Assembly: GCA_047967505.1 (NCBI GenBank)
Contig: CM106540.1
Direction: 5' to 3' (one strand)
Source: Dipteris shenzhenensis
Taxonomy: Eukaryota; Polypodiophyta; Polypodiopsida; Gleicheniales
Length of the DNA stretch: 64,000 nucleotides
Positions 10,607 to 21,838 of this stretch are shown piece after piece. The notes below the pieces were generated by a model. It had not been told where the DNA came from. It made no database searches and saw only the letters and a program-made list of their open reading frames with translations. Every line of letters begins with the position of its first letter. Position 1 is the stretch's first letter. The translations under genes and the position numbers were made by a program.

Positions 10607-11926
10607 AATTGGCTCACCCTTTTCCTTAAGAAGGTGACGATTCAAGCGAAGGAGTACGTTGGCCTGTGGAGAGCAGTGGGCTAACATGGCGTTTCGAGCG
10701 CTCGCAGCTATCAGTCAGACCTGCTGTGTCTATAATTGATGAAGAGCCAACCGGGAGAAGTGTGTATACGCAGTCTGCCTGCTCCATTGCGTAGGCGCAC
10801 GCGCACAGAGATAAAATTGTAATTGCAAACGAAGAGATGTATCAACGTTTATCTGTTTGGTTGCATAAGGATTATCCTATAGAAAGTGCTGTGCCAGGAA
10901 TCGTTTTACACAGGATGCCCTTGGAAGATATTGAGTATGTGTGCCCCAGTGTTTAATTTTATCTCAACGGAAGCGTGCAAGTTTTGCACAGGGATGGTGT
11001 AAGCTACACTCGTGTAAGGCTGGCCAGGTTCTCGGGAGACGATGAAGGACTAGTGACTTTGACGCTCAAAGCTATGCTTGAGAGGCTGAACAGGTGCTTT
11101 CATCGTTCGTTGCTTAAAGAAATGGAAGGTGTGAGCTTTACGTGACCTACGAAAGGTGATTTTGGAATTTTCTGATGGGATTTCCAAGTTCTGTCGTCGA
11201 TTCTGTGAGCGGGCACTAGGTGTTGCAGAAGCCAGAAGAGATAAGTGCACCGGTGTGACACGCGACGCCGACCAACCAGCCAAGGTCTCAAACCTTAGGC
11301 TGACGTGGCAGCCAGCCAAGTTGATGTGGCAGACACGTGTCAGCAGGTGACGTGGCAGCCTGCAAACCGATTACACGTGGCGCTTACACGTGGCACGTGT
11401 GGCAGTGACACGTGGCATGCTGACATGGCACAAGCATGTGCAGAGAGCAGACACATGGCAGCCAGCCTGGCAGGCCAGTGGTTAAGTTAACTCTGGTTAG
11501 TTAACCCTGGTCAGAGGTCCAGTTAGTTGGCCCAACCAAACTAGACCAGAATAGAACCAGTCTGGTCAGTTTGACCAGACAGTAACCATCCAGTCACAGA
11601 CTAACCAGACCAGAGCTAGTTAGTCTGGTTAGAGTAACCAGCCGGTTACCCATCCAGTTACTGTTCCATTAAAAAAAAAAAGACAGTTGCAGAGACTGTT
11701 TCTGCCAGCAGATTTCACCTACCTGTCAGACTTTTACTGTCAGAAAAGCAGCAGAAAAGCAGAGAAATCAGAGATTTGCAGAAAAGAGAAAATGTATGCC
11801 TTTGTGCACTGGAAAGATGAATCAGATGCATTCTGAGTGCTGTTTGCAGCAGCCAGAAAAGGGGCAATACAGTTGTTAATGCTTTGGCAACTTTGTGGGT
11901 TTATGCTTTGAGTTGACAGCCCATTA
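10607..11926 (+). other. Element 2 leader, with an ACGTGGC cluster and an ACCAG/CTGGT-rich block
   Basis: No convincing coding frame. Between about 11299 and 11440 the heptamer ACGTGGC or a close variant recurs at least six times; it matches the G-box/ABRE core. From about 11500 to 11665 the sequence alternates CCAGAC, CTGGTCAG and GGTTAG, giving many small inverted repeats. A poly-A run of 12 follows at 11671. These features lie inside the transposon and may be regulatory or packaging signals, or simple expansions. Confidence 0.5.
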
Positions 11927-12316
11927 TTGGCACAAGTTGTGAATGCAAGACACCTCTTGTTGAGGTACTTTCTCTTTGAAAAGCAAAGGCTGAGTGCATC
12001 AGTTGCTTACATAGTGTGTGTGAGAGAGTTGCAGATCTCAGACAAGTTGCAGAGATGGCTTCACAGCAGCATGCCCAATCATCCCATGAGGGAATGGCAG
12101 AGTCTAACCAGGTACAACAGACTGAAGGTCCTCAAACACCTTTTTAGAAAGGATATGGATTTGTTAATGCAGCACTATCATGGCTTTACAGGCCTGAATG
12201 CCTACAGAGAGTTGATTACTCAGTTGGGAGAGGCAACAAGCGATCCCTTGTTTCGCAGGATGGTACAACCTCTTTTTGAGGGAAAGCCAGAGAAGCCTCC
12301 CTCTGGAGCAGATTAG
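11927..12316 (+). CDS. Gag-like leftover ORF of element 2
   Basis: 129 codons ending just before the integrase remnant. The C-terminal half is helical and basic (LTRYNRLKVLKHLFRKDMDL, then RMVQPLFEGKPEKPP). No zinc knuckle or protease motif is present. By position it should be part of Gag, but I do not recognise it as a standard retrotrans_gag domain. The integrase coding sequence follows almost at once, so the deletion that removed most of pol lies at about 12316-12325. Confidence 0.4.
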   Translation: MAQVVNARHLLLRYFLFEKQRLSASVAYIVCVRELQISDKLQRWLHSSMPNHPMREWQSLTRYNRLKVLKHLFRKDMDLLMQHYHGFTGLNAYRELITQLGEATSDPLFRRMVQPLFEGKPEKPPSGAD

Positions 12317-12318
12317 GA

Positions 12319-13356
12319 AGGACTATCATTGATAGATTCAGCAAGCAAGCTCATTTCATTTTAGTTCGCAAAACCATAAAGGCAGATCATATGGCTAAGC
12401 TTTTCATGGCACATATTTTTAAGCACCATGGTATGCCTAAGTCCATTGTCAGTGATCGAGATCACAGAATGACCAGTCTATTCTGGAGAGCTTTATTTGA
12501 TAATATGGGGACAAATTTGATTTTTTCTTCTTCGTTCCATCCCCAGACAGATGGTCAAAATGAAGTAGCAAATTCTACAGCATTGGATATGCTGAAATGC
12601 TATGCGGGTGACCAAGGTTCATACTGGGAAAAGTACCTACCATTGGTAGAGTTTGCTTACAATAATACAGTACACAGCTCTACAGGGAAAGCTCCCTTTG
12701 AGGTCATTTATGGGAAGGTAATTCTGCCACCTATCCTGAGGACCAAGGATGAAATATTTTCAGCTGATCAGTTTGTGAGAGACCTCCGGACAGCTTACAA
12801 CCAAGTCCGGACAGCAATTGAAAGGTCTCAAGAGAAGCATAAAAGAGCTGCAGATAAGCATAGGAGACAGTTAAATCTCAAGGAAGGGGATTGGATACCT
12901 TTGAAGTTCGAGAAAGCTAGGCTCGGCAAGTTTAAAGGCAAACAGAAAGTGTATGCAAAGTTATCTTCCAGGTACTATGGCCCTTTTAGGGTTACAGAAA
13001 GAATAAATGAAGTTGCATACAGGTTGGCATTGCCAGACCATTGGAGGATTCCCAATGCATTCCATGTCAGTCTTCTAAAGAAATTCCAGGGGCCAGAGCC
13101 TACAGAGCCAATATCAGAGGATCCAACAGAAGTGGATGAGCTGGAGGAGGTCCTTCAGCCAGAACAGATTGTGTACCATACTGTACGCAAAGGCCCTCAA
13201 GGCAAGGAGTTTCATATGTATCTTGTAAAATTCAAGAACTATCTGGCATTGGATGCTAAGTGGATGGATGAAGACATGTTGTCCGATCATTCATAGCTTT
13301 TGGATGTTTACAAGGAAGCTTTTCAGTTGAGGTCAACTGAGTAGAAGCCGAGGGGA
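12319..13356 (+). pseudogene. Integrase remnant plus chromodomain of element 2
   Basis: The sequence begins in TIIDRFSKQAHFILV, with the main frame at 12391-13296. It carries MPKSIVSDRDHRMTSLFW (second Asp), FHPQTDGQNEVANS (catalytic Glu), RYYGPFRVTERINEVAYRL (GPY/F module) and a chromodomain (HMYLVKFKNYLALDAKWMDE). A TAG at 13294-13296 cuts the last residues, which resume as LLDVYKEAF. The integrase zinc finger and first catalytic Asp are missing, as in the chromovirus at 4-8 kb. It could not integrate DNA. Confidence 0.85.
13343..13356 (+). promoter_or_regulatory. Polypurine tract of element 2
   Basis: AGAAGCCGAGGGGA directly precedes the LTR start at 13357. A second copy (13610-13623) precedes the LTR start at 13624 as part of a tandem duplication. 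Confidence 0.8.
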
Positions 13357-14549
13357 TGTTACCACAATGTAAATATCCTAAGTCAAAGTATAGTTGACCA
13401 TTTATTTGATCATAATTAAAGAGTTTTCATATGTGTTAATTATGGTCAAAGAGTTCTTTTAATGGTCAAAGAATTGACTACGGTCAAAGATACTTGACTC
13501 TGGTCAAGCAAGCCTGACTTTGGTTGGGGAGATTTGGTTTATTACCAAGAGGGTTAACTGCGGTTAACTAGAGAACCACAGAGCTGACTATGGTTGAGGT
13601 CAATTGAATAGAAGCCGAGGGGATGTCACCACAATGTAAATATCCTAAGTCAAAGTACAGTTGACCATTTATCTGATCATAATTAAAGAGTTTTCATATG
13701 TGTTAATTATGGTCAAAGACTTATTTTAATGGTGAAAGAATTGACTACGGTGAAAGATACTTGACTCTGGTCAAGTAAGCCTGACTTTGGTTGGGGAGAT
13801 TGGTTTATTACCAAGAGGGTTAACTGCGGTTAACTAGAGAATCATATAGTTGACTACGATCAGAGAGTGTTGACTTGGGCCAACGAGACTTGGCATGCGC
13901 CAAGAGGGTTAACTACGGTTAATCAAGATGTGCCAACTTCGGTTGGAGAGACTTGACTATAATACCCTTGGTCAAAGCCCCTTTAATTATGATCAAGAGC
14001 ATTGACTTCGGTCAACCAGAGAATAAATATATATTTTTATAATTGTTATGTGTGCACATGTGTTCAGTGGGGATGCCCATCGTGACTAGAATTAGTCCAC
14101 AGTGTGTTACGTGCATGCAAAGCGCTAACAAGAAATGGGTGCCATGGTGGTGCGCTTTAATTAATTGTTGCAGGTACTAGGAAGAGTTATTTTCCTAAGC
14201 GCTACGGGAGCCTAACAAGCATCTAGGAGGCGGTTCGCGTGATCAAGTGCTTCGAAGACTCCAGAGTTGCTCCTAGTGGCATGTAATAGGACTTAGTCTA
14301 GATTTTAGACAAGTGGCATGTTGCCAATTTGAAATGAGCTTGAAGCTCTTGTAATATTGATTCACGTTGGATTTTTGTAGCAAGCAGCTCTACGCTGAAC
14401 GTTTGTAACAGCTTTCTCTCTTCAAGAAATAAAAACCTTCGGGGGGTCCAGCCCGACATTTTGTCTTGGGCCCTAGTGTATTTGCTAAAAGAGGGAGAGA
14501 GGGAGAGAAAAAGAGAGTGTCTTTGCTGTCTTTTACGAAGTGGGATTCA
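13357..14549 (+). repeat. 3' LTR of element 2 with a 267-bp tandem duplication across the PPT/U3 junction
   Basis: The segment 13327-13593 (30 bases of pol end and polypurine tract plus the first 237 LTR bases) is repeated as 13594-13860. It is followed by the rest of a complete LTR (13624-14549, 926 bp). The result is two LTR starts and two polypurine tracts in a row. The last LTR ends in CA at 14549 and is followed by the GCATG target duplication. Confidence 0.9.
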
Positions 14550-14693
14550 GCATGAGCCACGCCGGTGGGGGCAAAGGCGGAGCATGAGCGGAGGAGTTGC
14601 AGCAGGCAGAGGGATTAGAGGCGGATGGGAGGAGTAGATGTGAGCAAGTGGGAGAAGAGGTGGGCGAGCGGGAGCAGCAGATAGATAGATAGA

Positions 14694-16430
14694 TATTAAC
14701 GTCCGCCGCAAGAGGCCTCGTGCGCCTATGGGCACTGTGGGCCGGGGCAAAGGGCTCACTAAGGCCCTTGCTGAGTACTAAAATGCTATCCTAGTACAAA
14801 ATAGCAAAATAGTAGCAAAATAGCGTGAGGGTGGCATGATAATATCAAGTGCTCAGAGCTAGAGTCCCAAGTGCATGAACCGGCTTGACGTATCAAGGCT
14901 CCATGGTGGCTCTCTGATGAGATGCAAATAGCTCACGTATCTGCATCTGTTGGGTTGTCTCCCGTGGTGGTGGATCGCGTGGTCTGCTCGATCTCTGGAT
15001 CCGATGGGCTATGTCAAGGGTGACGCCTCGCGTTGGTCGATCTCCCCGAAGGAGAGCTGAAATAGGTTGAAGCTTGATCGTGTGTGCTCTGGTCGCCTGT
15101 CACGTCGTGTATGGTCTTTGTGTCCCTCGCCTAGCATTGCTGTGTCGGCTCTCTTCACCGATCCATATATCTCTCTTGTTGGCTACCCTAGATTGCCCTG
15201 GAGCTGAGTCAAATGCATAGAAATCCGTGACCTGTCTTTGCGCTCAGTCTATCTCAGTACCCTGGTCCCTTCCTGTTGCTCTCTGATATGTCAGAGTAGT
15301 GTCTCCGTGTGTCGTCGCATCTCCATCAAGTAGAGCCCAACATAGACCTAGTCCTGGAAGTGAATCAATTGTGAGAATGGGCCAAAGCCGTGCCCCTCTT
15401 CAAAAAGGTAGTGGTAGCGCCCTTGGATCTCATAGTAGGCTGGGCAGACACATAGAAAGTGCTCCTTTGTCTCAACCGCCCCCATGGTGCACAACCTGCA
15501 AGTTCGCTGCTCTCTAGGCATGCGTGCAACTCTCTGCCTCGATCCTCAACTAATGGGACAAGACCCGCATCTATCCGATGGCAATCCTCAGTGTGTGTGA
15601 GACTCCTTTGTCCTCAAGATACTGAGGTTTGATGATGAGCCCATCCTCCGATACTCTCAGAAAATGGTCATAGTAGAGGTGGGTCTTGGTTGGGAACTCC
15701 TGTTTCCCCCCCCCCCCAAGTGCGAGATGTGTGGAGCTGCTAACCGTATGATGCGTTAATCTCATCCCGTGGGATCAACTCGGGCGGTGCATCCATGCTA
15801 TACTGAAACGGGGTAAGCCAATCCATGTGAATGTCATGACTGGCAAACCATGCGGTGATGCGTGCTCCCCTCTGCTAGTCCTATGGAGGACTCTAGTGCT
15901 AGCCTCGGAAGTCTCGCAAGGTAGGTCCCAAACTCTGTGGAGGAAAGTCACTCTCTCAAAAATGGCATCAACCTAGAGAGGGGTCATGGCAAACTCTGCG
16001 TGTACTATCTGATGGGGGACCAAGGGCTTACTCCGAATCATCCTAGAGCCCATAATCACGTGTAGCTGCTCAAATCTCCTCCATTCTGTTGCTGAAAGAT
16101 CACCCCCCCAAAAAGGTGCCGCATACATGGTAGTTGGCCTCACTAGAGTGTCAAAAAGCCAACACTTTGTCGGTGGATCCTAGAAGTGCGCCTGGAAGCA
16201 CTGTCGCTCTAGTGGGGCCAAAGCACTGTGCCCTTGTGTGAGTCGTGCTCTGGTTGCGTGGGTCATCGTGAAAACTGGCCCTGTGAAAAGTGCACCCAAG
16301 TATGTGTAGGACTTCGCAATCTTTATTGGTTGACTCTGATATGTAAAGCTATGTCGGTGAAGCACTGTGTAAGGTGTGTTGAAGATCATGACCTTGGTCT
16401 TCCCAAGGTTAACCATCAGGTCTGTCTTGT
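14694..16430 (-). mobile_element. LINE copy C, 5'-truncated, 3' end on a GATA microsatellite
   Basis: At its 5' side the minus strand encodes MVNLGKTKVMIF, KSYTYLGALF and LERQCF (16416-16180), the same reverse transcriptase segment as copies A and B. It then runs through broken frames to a C-terminal tail (AQRQVTDFYAFD) shared with the copy at 35.9 kb. The 3' end (about 14694-14760) contains GAGGCCTCGTGCGCCTATGG and abuts (GATA)n at 14681-14695. The 3' end is conserved in copies D, E and F. No complete frame survives. Confidence 0.8.
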
Positions 16431-17318
16431 GCAGACACGTATGTTTGAAAACTCATCCTTCTTGTATTCTTCCAATTTCTTTTGTAAGCATTCAATTTCG
16501 GCATCTTGTAGCTTACATACCTCTTTGATAGTGGATAGACATGCTTTGGCATTCCCATCCTCTACTTTCTGCCCTTTGGTCCAATTATGCTGTATTTCCT
16601 GTCTTTGTCCCCTCTGGTTTTCTGATCAGTTAAGCTTTCCATGGCCTCTTTTTTCTGATTTTACTGATTTTTCTGCAGGCCCTTCTTGGTTGGACTGCTC
16701 ACCACCTAAGGGCTGCCCAACTGCAGCAACTCATGAGAGGGGGGGCTGAACGCCCTGGCGCAGGTTACAGCAGCTCACGATGAGCTCACGGGGGCTAAGA
16801 GCCCTGGATTCGATCGCGAACAGACCGGGGGCCTTGAGGCTTTATTTGCAGATCACGGGGAACTTTGGGGCCCTGTTTACAGGTTACGGGGGGGCCTTGG
16901 GGCCCTTGTAGCTTGTGAAGGTGGCGCAGTAGGTGGTGGGGGTGGCACAGGTGGAGCGGGTGTTGGCACTGGAGCCTTGGAGGCCTGATGGCCTGTTGCA
17001 GCAGCAGATCAGCAGGAGCAGCAGGGTGGCCTGCTAACAGCCCGCACGGAGGCTAGAGGGCAGCATTCGGGGGGTCGCGACAGCAGGTTGGCCTGCTGTA
17101 AGCCCATGCAGGGGCATGCGGAGGTAGGAGGACAGCCCACGGGGGCTAGAAGAGCAGGCGGAGAGGGAGGGGCTGGCGGTGATGGAGGGAGAGGCTGGTG
17201 GGGCTGGCGGGAGGGCCTGGTGGAGGTGGAGGGAGAGGCTGGCGGTGGCGGAGGTGGAGGGAGAGGCTGGCGGGGGATGGAGGGAGAGGCTGGCGGAGGT
17301 GGAGGGAGGGCCTGGCGC
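16431..17318. other. No gene seen; antisense coiled-coil scrap, then G-rich repeats
   Basis: The minus strand at about 16440-16530 reads IKEVCKLQDAEIECLQKKLE, a heptad-like helix, but the frame is short and isolated. From 16740 to 17318 the sequence becomes GGGG/GGAGG/GGCTGG-rich with short tandem units (GGAGAGGCTGGCGG). The Pro-rich antisense frames there are compositional. Confidence 0.35.
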
Positions 17319-17326
17319 GGGGGGGG

Positions 17327-17362
<36 letters not shown>

Positions 17363-17570
17363 TGTCTTTAGAAGGCCTCGTGGGCCCATGAAAGAAAGTA
17401 CAATCCAAGGGTAACTCATACACCCACTATGGGCTGAAGGAGAGTCCCTTTGCTAAGTACTATGCTAAACTAAACTTGAAACTCAAAACTTAAAACTAGT
17501 ACTGAACTCAGAGTCAAATGCCATGGTGGCTCTCGTGTGAGCTACGAAGATATTTCGTATTTGTGCGCGT
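17319..17570 (-). mobile_element. LINE copy D: 3' end only, on a GA microsatellite
   Basis: (GA)n at 17330-17358 is followed by GAAGGCCTCGTGGGCCCATG, the conserved 3' end of this LINE family in plus-strand reading. The homology runs to about 17560 (CCATGGTGGCTCTCGTGTGAG matches 14.9 and 35.8 kb). It is a very short 5'-truncated insertion with no coding capacity. Confidence 0.7.
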
Positions 17571-17601
17571 GTGTGTGTTCACGAGCGCACATCTCTCTCT
17601 C

Positions 17602-17632
<31 letters not shown>

Positions 17633-17808
17633 AGGTAGGTACGTACATACATACATTCCCACACACACATGCATGCATGCATGCAATTTGTGGGTAAATT
17701 AGCAGATAGGTCTGTGTCTATGGTACACATATGTACATGCATATATATACCTACATGCATACATATACTTACATGTGTGAATGTTATAGATATGTATGTG
17801 CGTGTGTG

Positions 17809-17862
<54 letters not shown>
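17571..17862. repeat. Mixed microsatellites (TG, ATGC, GA)
   Basis: Runs of GTGTGT (17614-17630), GTAGGTAGGTACGTAC (17632-17645), GCATGCATGCATGC (17670-17684) and (GA)n (17812-17860). They lie 80 bases before the first detected exon of the RING ligase gene. Confidence 0.8.
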
Positions 17863-17864
<2 letters not shown>

Positions 17865-17942
17865 CGCCTCATTGCTTTGAGGCATTAACACATTTAATGC
17901 AAACATTAAATTGAGGATTTTGCATGATCAATCTTTGTGTAG

Positions 17943-18067
17943 AAAGAGGATCACAGGAAGCGACTCTAGCTCTGCCCTCTGGAAGAGTTGCAGGAGGAGA
18001 TGTTGAAGTTTCTACAATTGATTTGACTTCTGGGAATGATGATGATGTTACTCATATTGCTTCAAGG
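17943..18067 (+). CDS. RNF4-like RING E3 ligase, exon with SUMO-interaction motif
   Basis: An AG acceptor (17941-17942) and a GTAAGC donor (18068) bound a 125-base exon. It encodes ASGRVAGGDV-type linker and then VSTIDLTSGNDDDV, a hydrophobic core followed by acidic residues, the form of a SUMO-interaction motif in RNF4-type ligases. The reading frame is open across the exon and ends in phase 0, matching the phase of the RING exon at 29690. Upstream exons carrying the N-terminus were not found; they may lie beyond the transposons to the left. An ATG at 17924 is in frame but is more likely intronic. Confidence 0.7.
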
Positions 18068-18602
18068 GTAAGCAAGGTTGAAGTTGTCTTTTTCATGTTT
18101 AGTCCCTTTTGATCCAAATGATTTGCGTATATATAGCTCTTTATCGTTTAAATCCTTCTGTTCAAGAATGGGCATAAATCAAACCTTACGGACATACATC
18201 TTACATAGTACTTTTGAGAGACTTCTTGCTAAAAATGATTGAGGTTGGGCATGTGCTAACCAAAATTTTGATCGAATTTTTGTTGACAACATTTTTTTCC
18301 CAAGTGAATGTCATTTCAAGCATCTTTCTAACTTGAGAGGGCATCCTTGTTCCATGGGTGTTCCTTGGATGTATTTGTTTAAGAGATATTGTTTAATAGA
18401 TTCATCTTAATATGGTGAGACTTTGTGATGCTCTTGTATCAAGAACATGAACTTGGGCAATGTTCATTATGGATTGTTTGCATCCCATTGCGAGCTTCAC
18501 TTTGTTGTTACTAGAAGCAATAGTTTTTCAATTAAAGACATTTGGGATACTTTGCTACCAATAGGTTGTGGTGCTATGTGTTAGCCTTCTAGAGTGCTTT
18601 GA

Positions 18603-18638
<36 letters not shown>

Positions 18639-19512
18639 GCCCTTCCTTCCACCTTCCCTCTGTAAGCCCCTTCCTTTGGGAAACTGCTACGAAAAATCAA
18701 ATTTTTTTAGGACAACACAGTTTAATTTTTGGGTGATCAATGTGCAAGTGACCATACAATCTCATGAGAGCTTTGCGGCCATATACTATTACAAGGCGTC
18801 CAATGACCCTATGAGTGTTCTATGACTCAAGTGTCCTAGTAAAGACTTCCCCCTTGTGTGAGTCTTGTAGGATTGTTCATGTATTAGGCACTCACAAAGA
18901 TCACCAAGAAGAGGACATGCCATGTTCAAAGGTATGGAAGATGCTTTAGAGTGCCTCATAAAAAACACAAAGAGTGCTGCCATGCGTGCATCCGTAGTTA
19001 ATCAATGTTTACTCAGATTTAGAGTTGCCTTCAATTAATGTGTCAAGAAATGGAGAGCAACGTGCTCATGTAAATTCTAAAAAAGGATCCCAATGCATGC
19101 AAAAAGTATCTATAGGCAAGCTCATGTATGTAGGATCGATAACCGAGAGAGCAAGTACAAGGTACAAGAGTCTTGAGGATAGCAGCCGTCACGTCAACTA
19201 GAGTATTATGAAAAGAAAAGTACATAGTACTTGTAGCTAGACCCTAGGACTAAGTGTCCTAGGTGTCACATCAAACTAAGTGTCCTATCTGAAATTACTG
19301 TTTTTTTTATGCCTCTTTGAGTTCAGAACAGTTTGTCAGAAGGTACAGTATTTGCAGGGTCATTTACTGTTTTGCTGCAGATTTTACTGACAGTAAAAAC
19401 AGCACCATTGAAAGTGCTTCTGGCTCTTGAATAGAGCAGGTTTTTTCTGAGAAATCAGAACTTTTATTCAGTCTTTTTACTTCCAGAGAGTCAGGTACTT
19501 TCCTCATCTGAT

Positions 19513-20409
19513 ATGGCATCAGGAGGAGGTGATTCTTCAATTCTGAACATAAAGAAACTGGAAGGAGCACATAACTATGCATTATGGGCAGAACAGTGCT
19601 TGAATGTACTTCTGTTAAAGAAGATTGCGAAGCCCATAAGGGTAAAGGGTGTCAAGCCATCTGATATGGCAGCTGATGACTGGGAAGAGGTTGATTTGTC
19701 CGCGAGGGCAGCAATCATGCTCACTATTTCAGACACTCTTGTGTTCAATGTACAGGCTGAAAAGACCTCTTATGGTCTATGGCAAAGACTAGAAGAATTA
19801 TATGCCCAAAAGAGCTCAGCCAGTAAGGTTTATTGGCTGAAGAAGCTGGTTGATCTTCGCATGAAGGAAGGTACAGCTATGACCTCACACTTGAGTGAGT
19901 TCAATGCTATCTTTACACAGCTGATTGCACAGGGGTTGAATCTTGATGAGGAGTTCAAGGCTACCTTCTTGCTGTGTACCCTCCCTGAGAGTTGGGACAC
20001 TTTCAAGACCACCCTGTCAAACTCAAATGCCACTCTTATTTATGCTGATGTAGAGAGCTCTCTCCTTATGGAGGAGATGAGCAGGAAGAATAATGCGGGC
20101 AGCAAATCTTCAAATGCTTTGCAGGTACAGGACAGAGGCAGGACTCAGCAGAAGGGGAGATCTGCTAGTAAGTCCAAATCCCGCAGTCAGTCCCGTGGCA
20201 AAAAGGACATTGAATGCTTTTATTGTGGCAAGAAGGGACATGTGAAGTCGAAGTGCTTTAAGTTCATACGGGATCAGAAAGCCAAGAAGGCTGAAACAAA
20301 GGATGCAGGAAATGCAAGCAAAGGCAAAGGCAAGGCCAAGGCAGATGACTTGGATGCAGTGAATGTTGCAGCAGAGGACAGTGACAGTGACATACATGAT
20401 GTTTTATGA
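19513..20409 (+). CDS. Copia Gag with CCHC zinc knuckle
   Basis: 298 codons, open throughout. The N-terminus has KLEGAHNYALWAEQ and the centre has LWQRLEELYAQKS and LSEFNAIFTQLIAQG, the usual UBN2-type copia Gag pattern. A basic, Ser/Arg-rich stretch is followed by the zinc knuckle CFYCGKKGHVKSKC at about residue 236. It packages element RNA. It is intact on its own, but the next frame starts without a protease. Confidence 0.88.
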   Translation: MASGGGDSSILNIKKLEGAHNYALWAEQCLNVLLLKKIAKPIRVKGVKPSDMAADDWEEVDLSARAAIMLTISDTLVFNVQAEKTSYGLWQRLEELYAQKSSASKVYWLKKLVDLRMKEGTAMTSHLSEFNAIFTQLIAQGLNLDEEFKATFLLCTLPESWDTFKTTLSNSNATLIYADVESSLLMEEMSRKNNAGSKSSNALQVQDRGRTQQKGRSASKSKSRSQSRGKKDIECFYCGKKGHVKSKCFKFIRDQKAKKAETKDAGNASKGKGKAKADDLDAVNVAAEDSDSDIHDVL

Positions 20410-21838
20410 GCTGCCAAAGGTTTCATTGTGGCATAGCCGGCTGGGACACATGTCTGTTAAAGGAATGCAAGAACTGTCACGTTTGGGTTACCTGCCGCCT
20501 CTCTCTTTTTCAGATTTGCCTACTTGTGATCATTGTATTTTTGGCAAGCATTCTGTGACTCCTCATAAGAGGAGATCTCCCCAGAATAGAGCACCACTTG
20601 ATCTAGTGCACACTGATTTGTGTGAGATGCCACAGTTATCACTAGGGGGTGCAAAATATTTTATTACTTTCATTGATGATGCCACACGTAAGGTGTGGGT
20701 CTATTTCTTGAAGCATAAGGGAGATGCCCTAGATGCTTTCAAGAGGTTTGTCGCTCAAGTTGAGAATCGGACAGGTCGTAGGCTGAAATGCCTCAGATCC
20801 GATAATGGGGGTGAGTATGTGTCACATGCTTTTGTGCAGTTTTGCCAAGCTAAGGGCATCAAACAGGAACTCACAGCCCCTCATAATGCATCTCAAAATG
20901 GTGCAAGTGAGCGGATGAATCGAACTATTCAGGAGAAGGTTCGATGTATGTTGTCTTATGCTGCATTACCCCATGGCTTTTGGGCAGAAGCCGTGCAAAC
21001 AGCAGTTCACATTATTAACAGGTCACCAAATAAGGCTTTGGAGTTGAAAGTGCCAGAGGAGGTGTGGTCTGGCAAGCCTCCCTCATATAAGCACTTACGT
21101 GTATTTGGCTGCGAGTGCTTTGCTCATGTACGCAAAGATCTACGCACCAAACTGGATCCAAAGTCTATCAGATGCATCTTTATGGGTTATGGTGACGAAG
21201 GTGAAATGGGGTACAGGTTATGGGATCCCGTTAAACGGAAGATTATACGCAGCAATGATGTCATCTTTAAAGAAGATAGTGTACACAAGGAACCCGTGCA
21301 ACCTGTGGAATACAGGAGGGTTATTTATGATGATGTTGGACAGCAAAGAATGCCTATTTATATGCAGCAGCAGCCTGCTGCAGATCACCCTGTTCAAGAG
21401 GGTATACAGGCTGAAAATCAGCCAGATAATTTTGCCAATGATGCACCACTGGATGTGCCAACAGATGGGGCTGTAGAACAGCCAGATATGGTGGTACAGC
21501 CACCCGTCATGCATGAAGAACAGGCTGAACAGCAGCCTAATCCAGAACATTTTGTGAGGAGGAGCACCCGTGCACAACGGCCTCCTACCAGGTTTGTTCC
21601 AGGAGCCAATAATGTGGCTGATTTTATCATGCTGACTGATTGTGGTGAGCCTTCCAGCTTCAAGGAAGCTATGGGAAGAACAGAGAAAAAGAAGTGGGAG
21701 AAAGCCATGCAGTCAGAAATGGACTCCCTACTTCAGAATGATACATGGGACTTGGTGCAGTTACCTGCAGGCAGAAAGGTTTTGCCATGCAAGTGGTTTA
21801 CAAAGTCAAAGTGGATTCAAATGCTTTCCTCGGTATAA
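20363..21838 (+). pseudogene. Copia Pol: GAG-pre-integrase, integrase, start of reverse transcriptase
   Basis: The frame overlaps gag by 47 bases in a different phase. It opens with SLWHSRLGHMSVKGMQELSR and CDHCIFGKHSV (integrase zinc region). The core follows: LVHTDLCEM, KCLRSDNGGEYVS and QNGASERMNRTIQEK supply the DDE residues. The reverse transcriptase start (WEKAMQSEMDSLLQNDTWDL) is present, but the frame shifts after CKWFTK and stops. The protease (D-S/T-G) that should precede the integrase is absent, so a deletion joined gag to this region. Confidence 0.85.

Larger units (their letters stand above)
9659..14549 (+). mobile_element. LTR retrotransposon 2 (Ty3/gypsy chromovirus), deletion derivative with target duplication
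   Basis: The 5' LTR (9659-10593) and 3' LTR (13357-14549) start TGT-ACCACAATG and end CA. The 5 bases before (9654-9658) and after (14550-14554) are both GCATG, a clean target-site duplication. A tRNA-Met-type primer site follows the 5' LTR, and a polypurine tract precedes the 3' LTR. The interior is only about 2.8 kb and lacks protease, reverse transcriptase and RNase H, so the element depended on enzymes from relatives. It is inserted in the G-rich low-complexity block around 9.6/14.6 kb. Confidence 0.93.

Noticed and set aside
17009-17423. Pro-rich antisense and Gly-rich sense frames
   Set aside because: Low-complexity G-rich DNA with tandem GGAGAGGCTGGCGG units.
17924-17926. ATG as the start of the RING ligase
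   Set aside because: It is followed within 16 bases by a good AG splice acceptor, and homologues have N-terminal residues upstream. It is kept only as a fallback start.
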